Assembly: GCA_900095095.1 (NCBI GenBank)
Contig: FMBT01000457.1
Span: 1 to 64,000 of the forward strand
DNA length: 64,000 nt
Reading direction: 5' to 3'
DNA from: Fragilariopsis cylindrus CCMP1102
Taxonomy: Eukaryota > Bacillariophyta > Bacillariophyceae > Bacillariales > Bacillariaceae
Position numbers and translations under genes: made by a program
Notes under the pieces: model-generated
Databases searched by the model: none
Told to the model about the DNA's origin: nothing
Seen by the model: the letters and a program-made list of their open reading frames with translations, nothing else
Part shown: one piece after another, positions 32,320 to 43,504 of the stretch
Numbering within the stretch: the first letter of the stretch is position 1
Layout of the letters: every line of letters starts with the position of its first letter

Positions 32320-32922
32320 ATGACGAAACGCAGTAATATCCGAACAATGACATTATTTCCATTGGCAGCATTCGTGGCTGCTAGTGCTATCGTAACGATC
32401 GATGCATTTTCGATGCCCCCTACCGTGGCTACAACAAAAGCAATAGCAACAGCGCCTTCATCATCGACAACAGCGATTAGTTGGTCAATGCAAATGCCTG
32501 ACTACATAGCTTTTCCTAAAAGCACTTGGTACAACGAGGTTGCTAATCCAACAGCTCGCCGAATAGTATATGATGAGTAAGTAACATTAATTGTACGGTG
32601 TTGTCTTCATTGCTGCGATTTTGAACTATTGTTCTTTTCTACTCAAAGTGATTGATTGTTTTCTTTCTTGCTTGCTTTCTCACAATATGTTTTTCTATCC
32701 ATCCCCATCTTCATAATCATACAATCACAATCACAAACACACAGTGGCCCTGGAAGCGAATTCGAATTGATGTTTGCTACCGCTGGGAATAATTGGCCAG
32801 ATTTTAATGATAATATGTCTGAGGAAGGTGGCGAAGATGAAGTAGAATCAACAAAGCAACCTCAACGGATAATTTGGAATCCTATACGACGTGCGAGAAA
32901 TTTGATTAAACGAATACTATAA
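32320..32922 (+). CDS. small plastid-type hypothetical protein, 144 aa
   Basis: Exons 32320-32576 and 32745-32922 are joined through a GTAAGT donor in phase (YDD-GPGSEFEL). The N-terminus has a basic start, a hydrophobic stretch (LFPLAAFVAASAIVTI) and DAF-S, the pattern of a plastid bipartite presequence. The mature part has MPDYIAFPKSTWYNEVANPTARRIVYDDGP and FELMFATAGNNWPDFND, then an acidic linker and a basic C-terminal helix (IRRARNLIKRIL). No family is recognised. The introns, targeting signal and long 5' spacer support a real gene encoding a small plastid protein. Confidence 0.62.
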
Positions 32923-33841
32923 TGGAGTGAAATGCAATACAATACAATGCGTTATATGTTTATATGTTTATATGTTTGTATGCCAATCAATGGTTACTGA
33001 ACGCTTTCTTTCGGATTCACTTATTTAATAGAGATACAAACGAATAAAGGAAACAAGGAAACAAAACAAACAATCTGTACAAAAATTACTACGTTTGTAT
33101 GTTCATTATATATATGTGTGTGTATAATATCTACCTGGCTGAAAATCAGTCTATCAATCAGCACAAGCATCTTTTTTGTGTGCGGGTGTTTATCTTTTCT
33201 ATAATATATGTTTTATATGTTGCTAACGCTAACGCTAACTAGACTAAATCACGATAATACAATTAAAAATACAGTTAAAATAATAGTACTATTCAATATA
33301 TAGACTTCTCTCCAATTTCATCTGACACAAAGACGTGTCTCCTATCATGATATTCTTGTGATAGATCAATTGCATATTGCATCATAGCCCTACAGCATCA
33401 TGATGAACGATTAGCATTTTTTATTCCATTTTATACAATACGAATGCTTTACGATCACTTATCGCGGAAAATTTATGATGTCACAAATAAATACGGTCAA
33501 CGTAAGATTTACGCACGGTAATTTATAGGTACGGCGAACCTTTTCTTTTTGTTAGAGATGGCGTTTATGCGTCAGAAGAGAGAGAGATAAGCGAGTTAAT
33601 TTTTGTTTTCGAGAAATAGCGCAGAAGGCGCGCTACTAGTACTTCAGTAGCTAGATAGAACTATGCTAACAGTACAGTAACCAAACAAATAATAACAGCA
33701 ATGGGTCGAATGATAGATCGTAGTAACATCACACATAGAGAATAATTCCAAAGTTATTGGTAGAGTATCTACTATTAGAGATTTTATGACTGTAGCAGTT
33801 AGTAAACTGATTGTATTATTCCTTATGTACTACCATCAATA
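32923..33841. other. intergenic
   Basis: AT-rich 3' spacer between two convergent genes. Short TATATGTT-type repeats occur near 32955-32980 and GCTAACGCTAAC near 33221-33238. No gene seen. Confidence 0.5.
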
Positions 33842-35047
33842 TTATTTTTTCTCATTTTTTCCTTCAAAATCAGCATCTAGGGACGGATCTCCTGTAGCAT
33901 TATCTAGCTCTTTTCTTATTTCATCTGGACCTAAAGCATAGGTTTTACTACAAAAATCACAACGTGCTTCAATTTTTCCTTCTTCTTCTAGAATTTCGTC
34001 CACTTCCTTACGCGGAATGAGACGTAGGGCTCGAATTAGTCTATCTGAGGAGCAACTACATTGAAATTTCGGTGATATCTGTTGTAATGGCACCATACCC
34101 AATCCGTCTAGAATGGTTTCCGCTATTTCTAAAGGAGTTACACCATTTAAGAGTAAGTTAGCTGGTAACTTATCACTACCATCCTTCTCTACCAAAGTCG
34201 CTAGATTCTTTTCGACTCGAGCTAAAGTTTCCGGTGTTGCGTTCGGAAGTTGTTCAATCAGGTAACCACCTGCAGCGGTACAAAGAATACCATTTATCGA
34301 TGTCGCTGCCGCAAGTGCACATGATCGTTGTTCACTTTCAGCAAGATATGCACCGATATCACGATCGATATCACCATGTCGGATGGAAGTGATACCGTTG
34401 TACGGATTGGACCAATCTGGATGATTTTTTACCACCTGTACCATCCCCTGACCGAGTGCCTCTGGTAGTTCAATATCTCCTAACATCGGAGAACCGACAT
34501 AGCCACGGACGTTGCCGACTCCATCAGAAATTGCAACTACTCCTCTAAGCGGACCATCCGCGTTGAATGTAATTTGACATGTTTGTTCCTCCTGCATCCC
34601 ATTACTCATCATTAAAGCGCAAACAACAGTCCGTCCGATAGCATCAGCCGGTACGGCTGTCATAGTGTGCATAATCATTAAATCGTTGACGATGTTTCGA
34701 GCTGTACATGCTGTAATTTTTACACTCCCATCCTCAGAAAGTGCAGAAAATACTTGATCATTTCTATTTGATGGGTTGGCATAATCTTCTATCGACGTTG
34801 TTGATACCGATGATTGTTTGTATTCAGCAACTTTTTCCTTAGCTTTGCTACTATCACTTTCATTACTAGTACCATCCTTACTGGCAAGTCGTGTGAATCC
34901 AGCGGAATATGAAGATCGGCAACGACGACCCAGTGATGACGACAAAGTAGAAGAAAATCCCCGTACCAATAGAAATTGAACCATAAATATCAATACTACA
35001 AGACTATAAAGACGGCGGCACCTTGAATGAATATTTGATTTGTCCAT
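33842..35047 (-). CDS. hslO: Hsp33-type redox-regulated chaperone, probable plastid
   Basis: Hsp33 is a holdase activated when its zinc-bound cysteines are oxidised. The 401-aa single exon begins at the ATG at 35047. The N-terminus has a signal-anchor-like stretch (LVVLIFMVQFLLVRGFSS) with Phe at the expected plastid cleavage site. The core shows VKITACTARNIV, GRTVVCALMMS, CQITFNADGPLRGVVAISDGVGNVRGYVG, the Hsp33 S-x-G-P-x-GYV signature in relaxed form, and YLAESEQRSCALAA. The redox switch is complete: C330 and C332 (FQCSCSSDRL) and C363 and C366 (ARCDFCSKTY). Bacterial Hsp33 is about 290 aa; the extra length is the presequence and a polar tail. Oxidative chaperone activity in the plastid is inferred. 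Confidence 0.92.
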   Translation of the reverse strand: MDKSNIHSRCRRLYSLVVLIFMVQFLLVRGFSSTLSSSLGRRCRSSYSAGFTRLASKDGTSNESDSSKAKEKVAEYKQSSVSTTSIEDYANPSNRNDQVFSALSEDGSVKITACTARNIVNDLMIMHTMTAVPADAIGRTVVCALMMSNGMQEEQTCQITFNADGPLRGVVAISDGVGNVRGYVGSPMLGDIELPEALGQGMVQVVKNHPDWSNPYNGITSIRHGDIDRDIGAYLAESEQRSCALAAATSINGILCTAAGGYLIEQLPNATPETLARVEKNLATLVEKDGSDKLPANLLLNGVTPLEIAETILDGLGMVPLQQISPKFQCSCSSDRLIRALRLIPRKEVDEILEEEGKIEARCDFCSKTYALGPDEIRKELDNATGDPSLDADFEGKNEKK

Positions 35048-35396
35048 TTCGTTGCTCTGGGTATGTTGTTAGATGTACGCTATCACTTTTTATTCCCGTC
35101 CTCAAAAACTTTTGGTGTACAACGTACTACTATTAGTCATACATCATAAATCATTTTCAGTGATTTTGTTATTCACTCGGATCCATCATAATATCATTCA
35201 CGAATGAGATTTAATGGTCGTCCCTCAGCCGTTGGCCAAAATGGAAAATTATTTTGCTTGTTAATAAAATTTGACATTTTGAATTTTATAAGTCGTCATA
35301 ATATACTCCGGAGGAAGAATCTCGAGATCTTGTGCATTTCTTCACCTTCATCCGCCATCTCAATCATCCAAACAGCATCTTGTTTGAATCCATGGA
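35048..35396. other. divergent intergenic region
   Basis: Spacer between the divergent Hsp33 and TatD-type genes. A frame at 35204-35467 overlaps the TatD start out of frame and is not supported. Confidence 0.5.
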
Positions 35397-36593
35397 ATGA
35401 AATTGTTGAGTGGACCGAGCAGAGCATATCGATCATCTTGGATTGCTATATCCATTTTCTCGAATAGGATATATCATAAGCAGACACAGGGTTTTCTATA
35501 TCAAATCAATAATTCTCCAATAAAACGCTCATTGTTTTACAACAACGCTGATGCAACAAGTACCACAAAAATAATACGTGGGAATATGGCACCTGGGATA
35601 ATCGACGTTGACTGTAATCTACTTCATGGGGACTTGTATACACTTCAAAAGGCTTCTACGACGACGACGACGGATACAGACAATGCATGGAATATCCTGC
35701 ACGAAGATGCTATCAAAGATGCCAATATAGTTGCCATCCTATCGCCGTCATCGACGATACTGGAATCGGAAAAAAGTTTAGAGCTATTGAAATCAGATCC
35801 TCCTCCTCCTATCCTTATAAAGACTACAGTAGGAGTACATCCATATCATGTTAATGACGACGACTTACTATTTTCTTCTTCTAATGGTGAAAGAATCACG
35901 ATGGAGGAACAAAAGAAAAGAATGAAGAATATAATAATGATGGATAGAGAAGAAGAAGAACAAAACACGAACACAAATCGATTCTGTGCAGCTGTTGGTG
36001 AATGTGGCTTAGATGCTAGTGAAGGATTCCCATCATTAGAACATCAGGTTCCGTGGTTTCAAATGCAAATAGAAATTGCATCGGAACTTGAGATGCCCCT
36101 TTTTGTTCATGAACGTCTTGCTTTTGATAAAACACTAGAATTGCTTGAAAAAGCAGCACCAAAGATTCCAATCATCATTCATTGCTTTACGGGAACTAAG
36201 GAAGAATGCATTGAGTATATCAAACGAGGATATTTCATTTCTATTTCGGGTTATATCCTGAAAGAAAGTAATGACAATTGCGCGGAAGTTATTTCATGTT
36301 TAGAAGAGGGTGTTATACCCCCGTCCAAACTTATGATAGAAACCGATGCTCCTTATATGGGTTTTTCAGGATGTAGACAATTATACTTAGATCACAATCA
36401 AGAGTACGTATCAAGCTTAAATTCTAAGAAACGAAAACGATTACAACAATCTATTTATCCCAACGTTCCGAGTTCGCTACCGATGGTTCTCTCGAAAGTA
36501 ACAGAATGCTTACAAAAACATGATTCTACTTTGACTAGAGAAAAGATTGCGGAAATGACAACAGCTAACGCCCGTACATTTTTCGGACTTTAA
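35397..36593 (+). CDS. TatD-family metal-dependent hydrolase
   Basis: TatD proteins are TIM-barrel 3'-5' DNases with two metal ions. The 398-aa single exon starts at ATG 35397; MAPGIIDVD at 35586 could be an alternative start. With the long form, a basic N-terminus (SSWIAISIFSNRIYHKQ) suggests mitochondrial import. Metal-site elements follow in order: IDVDCNLLH in place of the usual D-x-H-x-H, TTVGVHPYHV, AAVGECGLD (Glu ligand), PLFVHERLA (His), PIIIHCFTGTKEE (His) and IETDAPYMGF (Asp). The C-terminal PSSLPMVLSKVTECL and NARTFFGL are also typical. The first motif lacks the second His, as in several eukaryotic TatDN proteins. Thr, Asp/Glu and Met runs form surface inserts. Confidence 0.88.
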   Translation: MKLLSGPSRAYRSSWIAISIFSNRIYHKQTQGFLYQINNSPIKRSLFYNNADATSTTKIIRGNMAPGIIDVDCNLLHGDLYTLQKASTTTTTDTDNAWNILHEDAIKDANIVAILSPSSTILESEKSLELLKSDPPPPILIKTTVGVHPYHVNDDDLLFSSSNGERITMEEQKKRMKNIIMMDREEEEQNTNTNRFCAAVGECGLDASEGFPSLEHQVPWFQMQIEIASELEMPLFVHERLAFDKTLELLEKAAPKIPIIIHCFTGTKEECIEYIKRGYFISISGYILKESNDNCAEVISCLEEGVIPPSKLMIETDAPYMGFSGCRQLYLDHNQEYVSSLNSKKRKRLQQSIYPNVPSSLPMVLSKVTECLQKHDSTLTREKIAEMTTANARTFFGL

Positions 36594-37255
36594 TAAAAAA
36601 TTACCTACAGTAGTACCATAAGAATAATATTCTAGATACGGTAGTAGAGATTTTAAATAAAGTCTAAATTATTTCCTACAGTCCAATTAATAATTAGGCA
36701 CAAGATTTTTTTTGTGATAGTCCAAAATTGGCTAATGTCTGCGACAATAGCGACGAAGATTTGTTTTAATGTGGAAGGGGTGTTCAGCTTCCCAAAAGAC
36801 GGCAGAAACAATGGTTATTGGTTTGGCTTCATCGTAATTACGAGATGCCTCTACGACTAGCTAGAGTACTGTATATTGATTTCTCCTATTTGTGAAGGAA
36901 TAATGAGTAAATAACGTGTGACTCTAATTTTTTACAGGATTTTGGTATCGTAGGCAGATAGTAAGCGGTGTCTTCACACATTGCTTTCAATTTTGCAATC
37001 TTATACCATCCGAGGTAATTTTTTTTAGCAGTGATCCGTACTCAATCGATATGCAACAAATAAAACTGAGCAGTCTTATATTTGTTTTTCCCTCACGCAT
37101 GCATTACCATGATCAGGTTCAAGCGGTTCTCAATATCACTATACGCGATGGTATAATGACATTTTGAATCTCAGCAGAGCTCCCGCAAACAAACAAGGAC
37201 TGTTGTTGAAAGAAATATTCAACGCGATACAAGGTCAAAATAGATTCGAATTGGA
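36594..37255. other. intergenic between convergent genes
   Basis: No supported feature in this 3' spacer. Confidence 0.5.
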
Positions 37256-39133
37256 TTAGGCCGAGGCTTCAACCTCCTTAGGAGACTCCTCCTTAGGCGA
37301 CTCCTCATTCTTCTTCTCTCCGTGATCTTCTTCGATCACCTTTGCCTCGACGTCTTCGTCTTTCTTGTCAACTTCGTCTTCCTTGTCAAAGGGAAGCTCG
37401 AAGAGTGGGCGTCTGGCAGCCTCTTTGCCACGAATCAAAAATATCCAAGTGGGTGAAGACATAGGTCCCAATTCCTGCCATAATAGGTGTCACAATGAAG
37501 GTAATCATCGTTTCAGAACCACAGAGAGCGCAAATAGCACCGTTTCTTAGCCAAAAGTATTCGAAACCGTTGACGCCGTTGATTGCCCCGATGACGAGGA
37601 CAGTGACAATTCCAGAAATAATTCCCATAAAGGCTCCCACTTCGGTGGGCGCGGGCAACAAACCTCCCAACTTGTCTTCTTCTTGCAATCCCAAAAAGAC
37701 AGGGAAGAGACCACAAGCGCAGACTAAATCAGCGACCAAAAACAATCCCAAAACAGAGAGTTTCTCGGATGCCAACCAAATGGCTGGAATGTTCATAAGC
37801 ACAACTAGGACAGTTGCAGTAGCTTGCGCGTTGAGTCCTGCACGCAATGCGTCGCGGTAAAAGATGGAATTGAGTCCGTTTTGCAACGAATCGAGCGAGG
37901 ATGCTGCCAAAGCCGTGACAAGAATCAAGACGATAACATGCCATCCATTTCCGAGTGGCACCAAGAGATCAAAGAAGGCAAGATAGGCATATTTCTCGAA
38001 GTTGTCGTACGCTTCAGGATCTTTGGCGTACGCGATCATTGCAATGATTCCGAAAAACATCATCAGAAGGAAGATTCCTATAGTACCAAGAGTAAATCCC
38101 TATTTTTTCATGAGAGATATACAAAACATAAATTTGCGAACGGAAGTGTAAGATGATCGAAAATCCTCCTTTTATTGCAATTACGTTGTACAATAATATT
38201 ATTTACCTTTCTCATAGCCGGAACGCTTTCAGCGGCCCAAACACGCTGCCAAGTGGCTTGATTGAAGAGCTCGGCGGAGAGAATAGCAATAATCAAAGTG
38301 ATCATGGCCATGAAGCCCTCGACAGTCCACGAAGATGCTAAGCCAAATTCTTCTGGGGTTACTTTGTTTTCGTCAAACGCACAGAGCGTGATGGTGATGA
38401 TGATCACCAAGATTCCCATGAGAAATCCCTGAAACCGATCGGTCACAATGGAAGAGGGTAACCCGGCGTATGCCGTGTAAGACAAGGTAGCAACACCGAT
38501 CACGACGGTGACACCGATCGTAAAGCCCTGGCTGTTATTGTTCGTCAAAAGTGCAAAGATGTTGGAGATACTAGTCAATTCTGCAACCATGTAAATGAAC
38601 ATGTAGAACAAGGAGATTGCCGCAATCGACAACTGCATGAGACGACCATAGCGTTCGCGTCCGAAATCGGTCGTCGAAAAGGCTTTGTCGGTGCACCTTT
38701 CCTTGATTTGAGGTCCCAAGTAACAAATGGCGGCGGCAGGGAAGGCAGAGGCACCGCTGTAGCCAATGATTCCAAGCCACGATAGCGAGGGAGTCGCTCC
38801 CATTTCGGTCGTCCCGTAGACAACCCAGGCACCCATTCCGGAGGCAAAGTAACTCAGGGCGATGGTCCAAGCACCTGCCGAGTTTCGTGCGCTCAAGTAA
38901 TAATCCACACTTTTGACATCCTCTTCACTCTTCTTGTTTAACAAACACAAGCCCTTGATCTGGTTGGGGAGGAAACCGAGCTGACCAGCGGAACCAACAG
39001 CGATGATTCCGAAAAAGACGCATACTGCGACCAAGACAACCCATGCGGTGGCAGTTGTAACGTCAAAAGTATCTACCACCGCGAGGATGGTAGGAACGAC
39101 CGTCGCTGCGATAGATGCGGCGGTATCAGACAT
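37256..39133 (-). CDS. sodium:solute symporter family transporter, apparent frameshift near the end
   Basis: Exon 1 is 39133-38207 (309 codons). A GTAAAT donor and an acceptor at 38100 join it in phase to exon 2. About 13 hydrophobic segments fit the SLC5/SSS fold. Motifs include YYLSARNSAGAWTIALSYFASGMGAW (the SSS helix 1 region), GPQIKERC, DRFQGFLMGILVIIITITL (DRYQ-x4-G-like) and ALAASSLDSLQNG (helix 8 Ser pair that binds Na+). The closest remembered relatives are DUR3-like urea/solute symporters, but the substrate is not assignable. Downstream of THLDIF the main frame ends at 37386 with an unlike tail (WQRGCQTPTLRASL). The +1 frame continues RGKEAARRPLFELPFDKE and a Glu/Lys tail, stop at 37256, in the same C-rich codon style. 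The real protein probably follows the second frame, about 600 aa. High C/G third positions suggest strong expression. Confidence 0.87.
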
Positions 39134-41042
39134 GATGGAATGAACGTATTAGAAAAGGTACGTATTCTTTGCGAGTAGCAATTGGAACTAATTATTGAAT
39201 GTAGTTATCAAAAATTTGTGAGGTGTCAATCATATTCCGATTTTGAGCCCTCCTTCTGCAAATGATGGATTTTGATTCTTTTGAAGGGTCGAAAGGATCA
39301 GCGTGCGTCGAAAATGTGAGGCGCACATGATCGTCTCATTTTTCCTACAATGCACGCGCACCTTTACGTAGGTACTTGAAGTAGGTAGACAGACGTTCAA
39401 TACTGGTCTCAATTCTCAATACAGTACACAACTAACTTGAACAAGACGACGGACAGTACGCGTTCTTAGTATTCTTTTTGCTTCCATTTCTAATTTTAGT
39501 ACTGTAGAAGCAATGAGGCGGATTATGTCAATGATGGAAACAAGTAATTTCCTATGCTCTTCTTTTCGATTGAATTCTAATAAAAGTATCAGAATTTCCT
39601 TTAATATTAATATTACCTATATTGATGTTATACTGACAATGGTGATATAGGTCCTATATATATTTCTAGTAACTACTAACGGACAACGGATATATGCATC
39701 TGCATCATGTTCGTCTTCTGGGAGAGTTGATAGTCTTCTCATACTCATTGTTGACCTGAACAGTAGGCAAATCACCAACCTCATCATCACCATCCTCCTC
39801 CTCTTCCTCCTAATCATCATCAACATCAGAAGGGATGCAATGTTGTGGAAGAGGACTGCTGAGATTACTATTGGTCTTGTAAAGGAATGTAGTATTCGTA
39901 TACATTTACTACTTGTTGTTGTTGTTGTTGTTGTTGTTGTTGAGGATGTTGTTGATGTTGTTGATGGTGTTGATGGTGATGATGATAGTGAGGAGAAGGA
40001 GGAGGAAGAAGAAGAGGAGTGAGATTAAGAATAAAGAAGAATTAGTAGTCAGTTGATATCATTTTACATTTTACTTACTGCATTATTATTGGTATCGGGT
40101 ATCGTATATCATGTATCATGTATGGTATCACTTGTTATCATTATTATAGTTATTATTTGTTGTCATTATTGTTATTCTTCGAAATAATGACATATACATG
40201 TATATGTAATCCTACCACCTGGAACCAACTCCCTGTATGGGGGATTCCTGTACAATCCATAAATTGGCAAACCTCATAGGATGGTATGATCATTATCAGG
40301 AAGAATCCAAATTATGTCTCTGTTATAAAGCAGGGACGAATTGTATTCAACGAGTTTACTGATGCTTAATAACTAGGCTATAGCCAAACTGAATGCATCA
40401 TCTTTTCGGACAAACGAAATGATGCCAACTGTTAAAAAGGATTTGGCTACAGCGATGAAATGTTAATACATATAACCTCTTGTTCAGTCAACCCAAACAG
40501 CGTATGCTTGTTTGGTGAACACTATACTGCGCCAGATTAAGATGTGCCCTCCTTGTGGATTTCAAGGAAGAATTTATTCACTGATCCTAGGAATTGACTT
40601 GAATTGTTGTTGAAGACGGTCTTAGCAGAAGTAACGTCACGCGTTGCGAAAAAGTGGAAAATTGAATTCAAGTTGTATGATATGAGATTGTTATTTCGCT
40701 CTGTCTCTGAATAGAGAAAGGAATCATACAACTTTTGAGCATGCGTTATTAGGTTTGAAAGGAGATAAATCATTCTAGCAAGAGCATTGTAATATAAACT
40801 ATTATCTTGATAGATCTAAAAAGCCGACTGATAGTAGTTTAGTAACGCGACCATTCAGTAGTAGTATATAGTAATTCAGTTTGTTGGGGAAAATTTTATT
40901 ATACAGCGAAGCCATCATATCATAGATCGCTATGTTATATATATATAGGACCTTTATATATATATATTGATATAAAGCCGCATTCACTATTCACGTCGTA
41001 AACACTGACTACTCGACTCCTGTGTCGTGATCCTTGTAAGGG
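39134..41042. other. intergenic with repeat copy
   Basis: No confident gene. It contains one copy of the inverted repeat pair (about 39866-40190) including a TTG repeat at 39910-39945. A 78-aa minus-strand ATG frame at 40773-40537 (LYDSFLYSETERN, VFNNNSSQFLGSVNKFF) looks more protein-like than its neighbours but matches no family I know. Confidence 0.5.
39866..40190 (+). repeat. dispersed repeat copy A, inverted partner at 43.1-43.5 kb
   Basis: Shares GTAGTATTC, a TACTTGTTGTTG run, GATGATGATAGTGAG, GAGGAAGAAGAAG, AGTTGATATCATTTTA and ATTTTACTTACTG in the same order as the reverse complement of about 43504-43105. The copies differ by many substitutions and repeat-length changes. Confidence 0.75.
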
Positions 41043-41900
41043 TTATTGTTGTGCTGCTGCTGCATCTGCCAATCTTGCATCACGACTCTTCACCTTTTCT
41101 TCAAAACTCCGTCCTTGGACACGACAGGCTGCACGTCGGATTTCATCGACACTTGGTATATCCCCCCCTCCATCTGGTCCTAGTAGTCGTCCAGCAGTTC
41201 GATACTTCAACAAGGCTGATGAAAGTTCCTCTAGTGCAGCACTACTCTTTTGTTGATCCTTCTTACCTATGGCTTTCACTAATGCCTTCTGTGACTTCTC
41301 GAAATCTTTTGCTGAGTCTTGCATATCTTTCGCGAAAGTCACCTTAACGTTTGTTCCGCCACCAAGTAAACTCGATGTGTATAACTTCATGGGTAGGATA
41401 GTATCATCAGCGATCTTGAGGGCAAAATCGGATACGGCCTCCCAATTTTCTTCGCCGATCATTGCTGCAGCATCAGGTATAGCATCATTGCATTTTTTAA
41501 TTCTTGGTAGGTATCTTTTCTTATTAGTCGGGTAGTAGTAATTCGAACGAAGGTTGGGTTCGAAGTTACTTTCCTCTTTTGACTGTGCAACAACAGCTTC
41601 ACGAGAAACTTTCTTCGGTTTGTTAACGATTTTCGTTGGATCGCTACCAAATTCGTCTAATAATCCTCCAGCGAAAGCTGGTTTCGACAGTCCAAAACCG
41701 ATCATAAATGCAGAAGCTGCCGTCGCTCCATTAGAGACAAAAGACCTCCGAGAAGAATTGGAATTACTTGTGGCCATCGAGAGTGCTACTCCAGTATTTC
41801 GTTGCGTCGACGTCGACGTCGACGTCGGCTGTTGAAAGCCCGAAACTGACGACGATGCCAGTCCAAATACTAACAAGTTGAGAGCTATTGTCAGTTTCAT
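41043..41900 (-). CDS. thylakoid-lumen PsbQ/Psb31-like photosystem II protein
   Basis: The ATG at 41900 is chosen because it starts a signal peptide (MKLTIALNLLVFGLASSSVSGFQQ) with the ASAF-type SGF site; upstream codons in frame lack an ATG. The next segment, SSRRSFVSNGATAASAFMIG with KPAFA-GG, is a Tat lumen signal with a clear cleavage site. The mature part (about 190 aa) is helical and Lys-rich: YLPRIKKCNDAIPDAAAMI, WEAVSDFALKIADDTILPMK, FAKDMQDSAKDFEKSQKALV and AALEELSSALLKYRTAGRLL. Such a four-helix bundle fits the PsbQ fold, including diatom Psb31, extrinsic proteins stabilising the oxygen-evolving complex. Family placement rests on architecture, so another lumenal helical protein is possible. 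Confidence 0.75.
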   Translation of the reverse strand: MKLTIALNLLVFGLASSSVSGFQQPTSTSTSTQRNTGVALSMATSNSNSSRRSFVSNGATAASAFMIGFGLSKPAFAGGLLDEFGSDPTKIVNKPKKVSREAVVAQSKEESNFEPNLRSNYYYPTNKKRYLPRIKKCNDAIPDAAAMIGEENWEAVSDFALKIADDTILPMKLYTSSLLGGGTNVKVTFAKDMQDSAKDFEKSQKALVKAIGKKDQQKSSAALEELSSALLKYRTAGRLLGPDGGGDIPSVDEIRRAACRVQGRSFEEKVKSRDARLADAAAAQQ

Positions 41901-42139
41901 TCTTGGTATTTTTTTAGGAATGTAATTTTGAAATCTGATAGGCTTATCTCTAACTTGCTGCAACAATGCTCGAACAGGGTACAGTACTCTCAACTTGATA
42001 CCACAAAGCTTCTGGCGTGGTCGTTAGCAACAACCCACAACGCATTTCAATTTCTATTTATTTGGTTAGGATTTTCTCGAAAAAACGTAAGATCATAGTA
42101 TTTTCGTGAAGAAGTGCGTGCCGATGCATGAGTGATGAT

Positions 42140-42536
42140 GTGGTATTCTTATTTTGAAGTACAGAAACAGTTCTAATAGTTAAGGTGCACGACTCAGACG
42201 ACATGGTGAGAAATGTACAGTACAATAAGTCAATAATTAGCCTATACAAATCAAGAAAGAAAACATATTTTCAGATTTGATGTACAGTACATCAATTATG
42301 TTTGTTGATCTCCAACAAGTAAAGGTGGTAGGATCATGTGGTATTCTTATTTTGAAGTACAGAAACAGTTCTAATAGTTAAGGTGCACGACTCAGACGAC
42401 ATGGTGAGAAATGTACAGTACAATAAGTCAATAATTAGCCTATACAAATCAAGAAAGATAACATATTTTCAGATTTGATGTACAGTACATCAATTATTGT
42501 TTGTTGATCTCCAACAAGTAAAGGTGGTAGGATCAA
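42140..42536. repeat. 198-bp tandem duplication
   Basis: Copy 1 starts at 42140 and copy 2 at 42338, a 198-base offset. They are nearly identical, differing by one substitution (AAAGAAAACA versus AAAGATAACA) and one T insertion near the end. Each copy contains the inverted repeat TTGATGTAC-A-GTACATCAA. Confidence 0.95.
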
Positions 42537-43104
42537 GATCAGCGCGAATTTTTGACTTGCCTTTTTGGTCCTCATTGTAACCCCCAATTCTGCAATTCAA
42601 TGACATCAACAATAGGAACAGGAACAGATGTAACCTCAGTGGAAAGAGACAACATTGTTGTAGATGTATCCCACTGCAGCAATGATTGCACTGTTTGATC
42701 CTAATGGTTTAAAAATTCTTCATTCATTGTGAAAAATTCAGATGTAGAATTGAATTGTAATTTAGAAAACCGTTTCAATTTTTATTCAAGGGCTACGATG
42801 AAGAAGAAGACAGGAGACAACAGCAACGATGGTACATTAAGTAACACTGACGGCATTAAATAATAACAACATCTGATTTGAATTAATGAATTACCATCCG
42901 GTCCCAGTTCAACAAGAGGTATATCATTATCCATACTAATCAAATTGATTAATACTACTCCAACAGGATAGCAATAGTAATGATACGGAAGGAAGGAAGG
43001 ACAACAACAAGTTGAAGCAATAACTAATGTACCTCACTTGTGGCTGTCCGGTCTTCTTTTCTTTCTGTTCACCTAACAAAATGAGCCGATTTAAATACAA
43101 GATG

Positions 43105-43504
43105 TAAAATTCATTATTTAAGATAATAACAACAACAACAATGTTCAACAACAACAACAAATAATAATAATGATAAAAATGGAATAACAACAACATACTG
43201 ATACGATACGGAATAACAGCAACAACAAATGATAATAACAACTGCTATACCATATGATACCAAAAATAATACTAGTACAGTAAGTAAAATATAAAATGAT
43301 ATCAACTAATTCTTTATTTTAATTCTTTATTCCTCTTTATACTATATCCAACTCCTCTTCATCTAGGACGTCTTCTTCTTCTTCCTCCTTCTCACTATCA
43401 TCATCACCATCATCAACATCATCATCAACAACAACAACAACAACAACAAGTACTATATGGATTTGAATACTACAACAAGTAATAATAATAATAACAATTG
43501 ATTG
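43105..43504 (-). repeat. dispersed repeat copy B, inverted partner of copy A
   Basis: On the minus strand this reads like 39866-40190, with the same ordered blocks and a similar Val-run then Asp/Glu-run if translated. It has extra AAC/TTG repeat units. Confidence 0.75.

Noticed and set aside
39840-40022. Val/Asp/Glu-run frame, and its counterpart at 43337-43567
   Set aside because: Both are translations of the TTG, GAT and GAA repeats in the inverted repeat pair, and the first begins without typical coding sequence.
40537-40773. 78-aa minus-strand frame as a gene
   Set aside because: Slightly protein-like but no family, no splice partners identified and no supporting context; left as a note.
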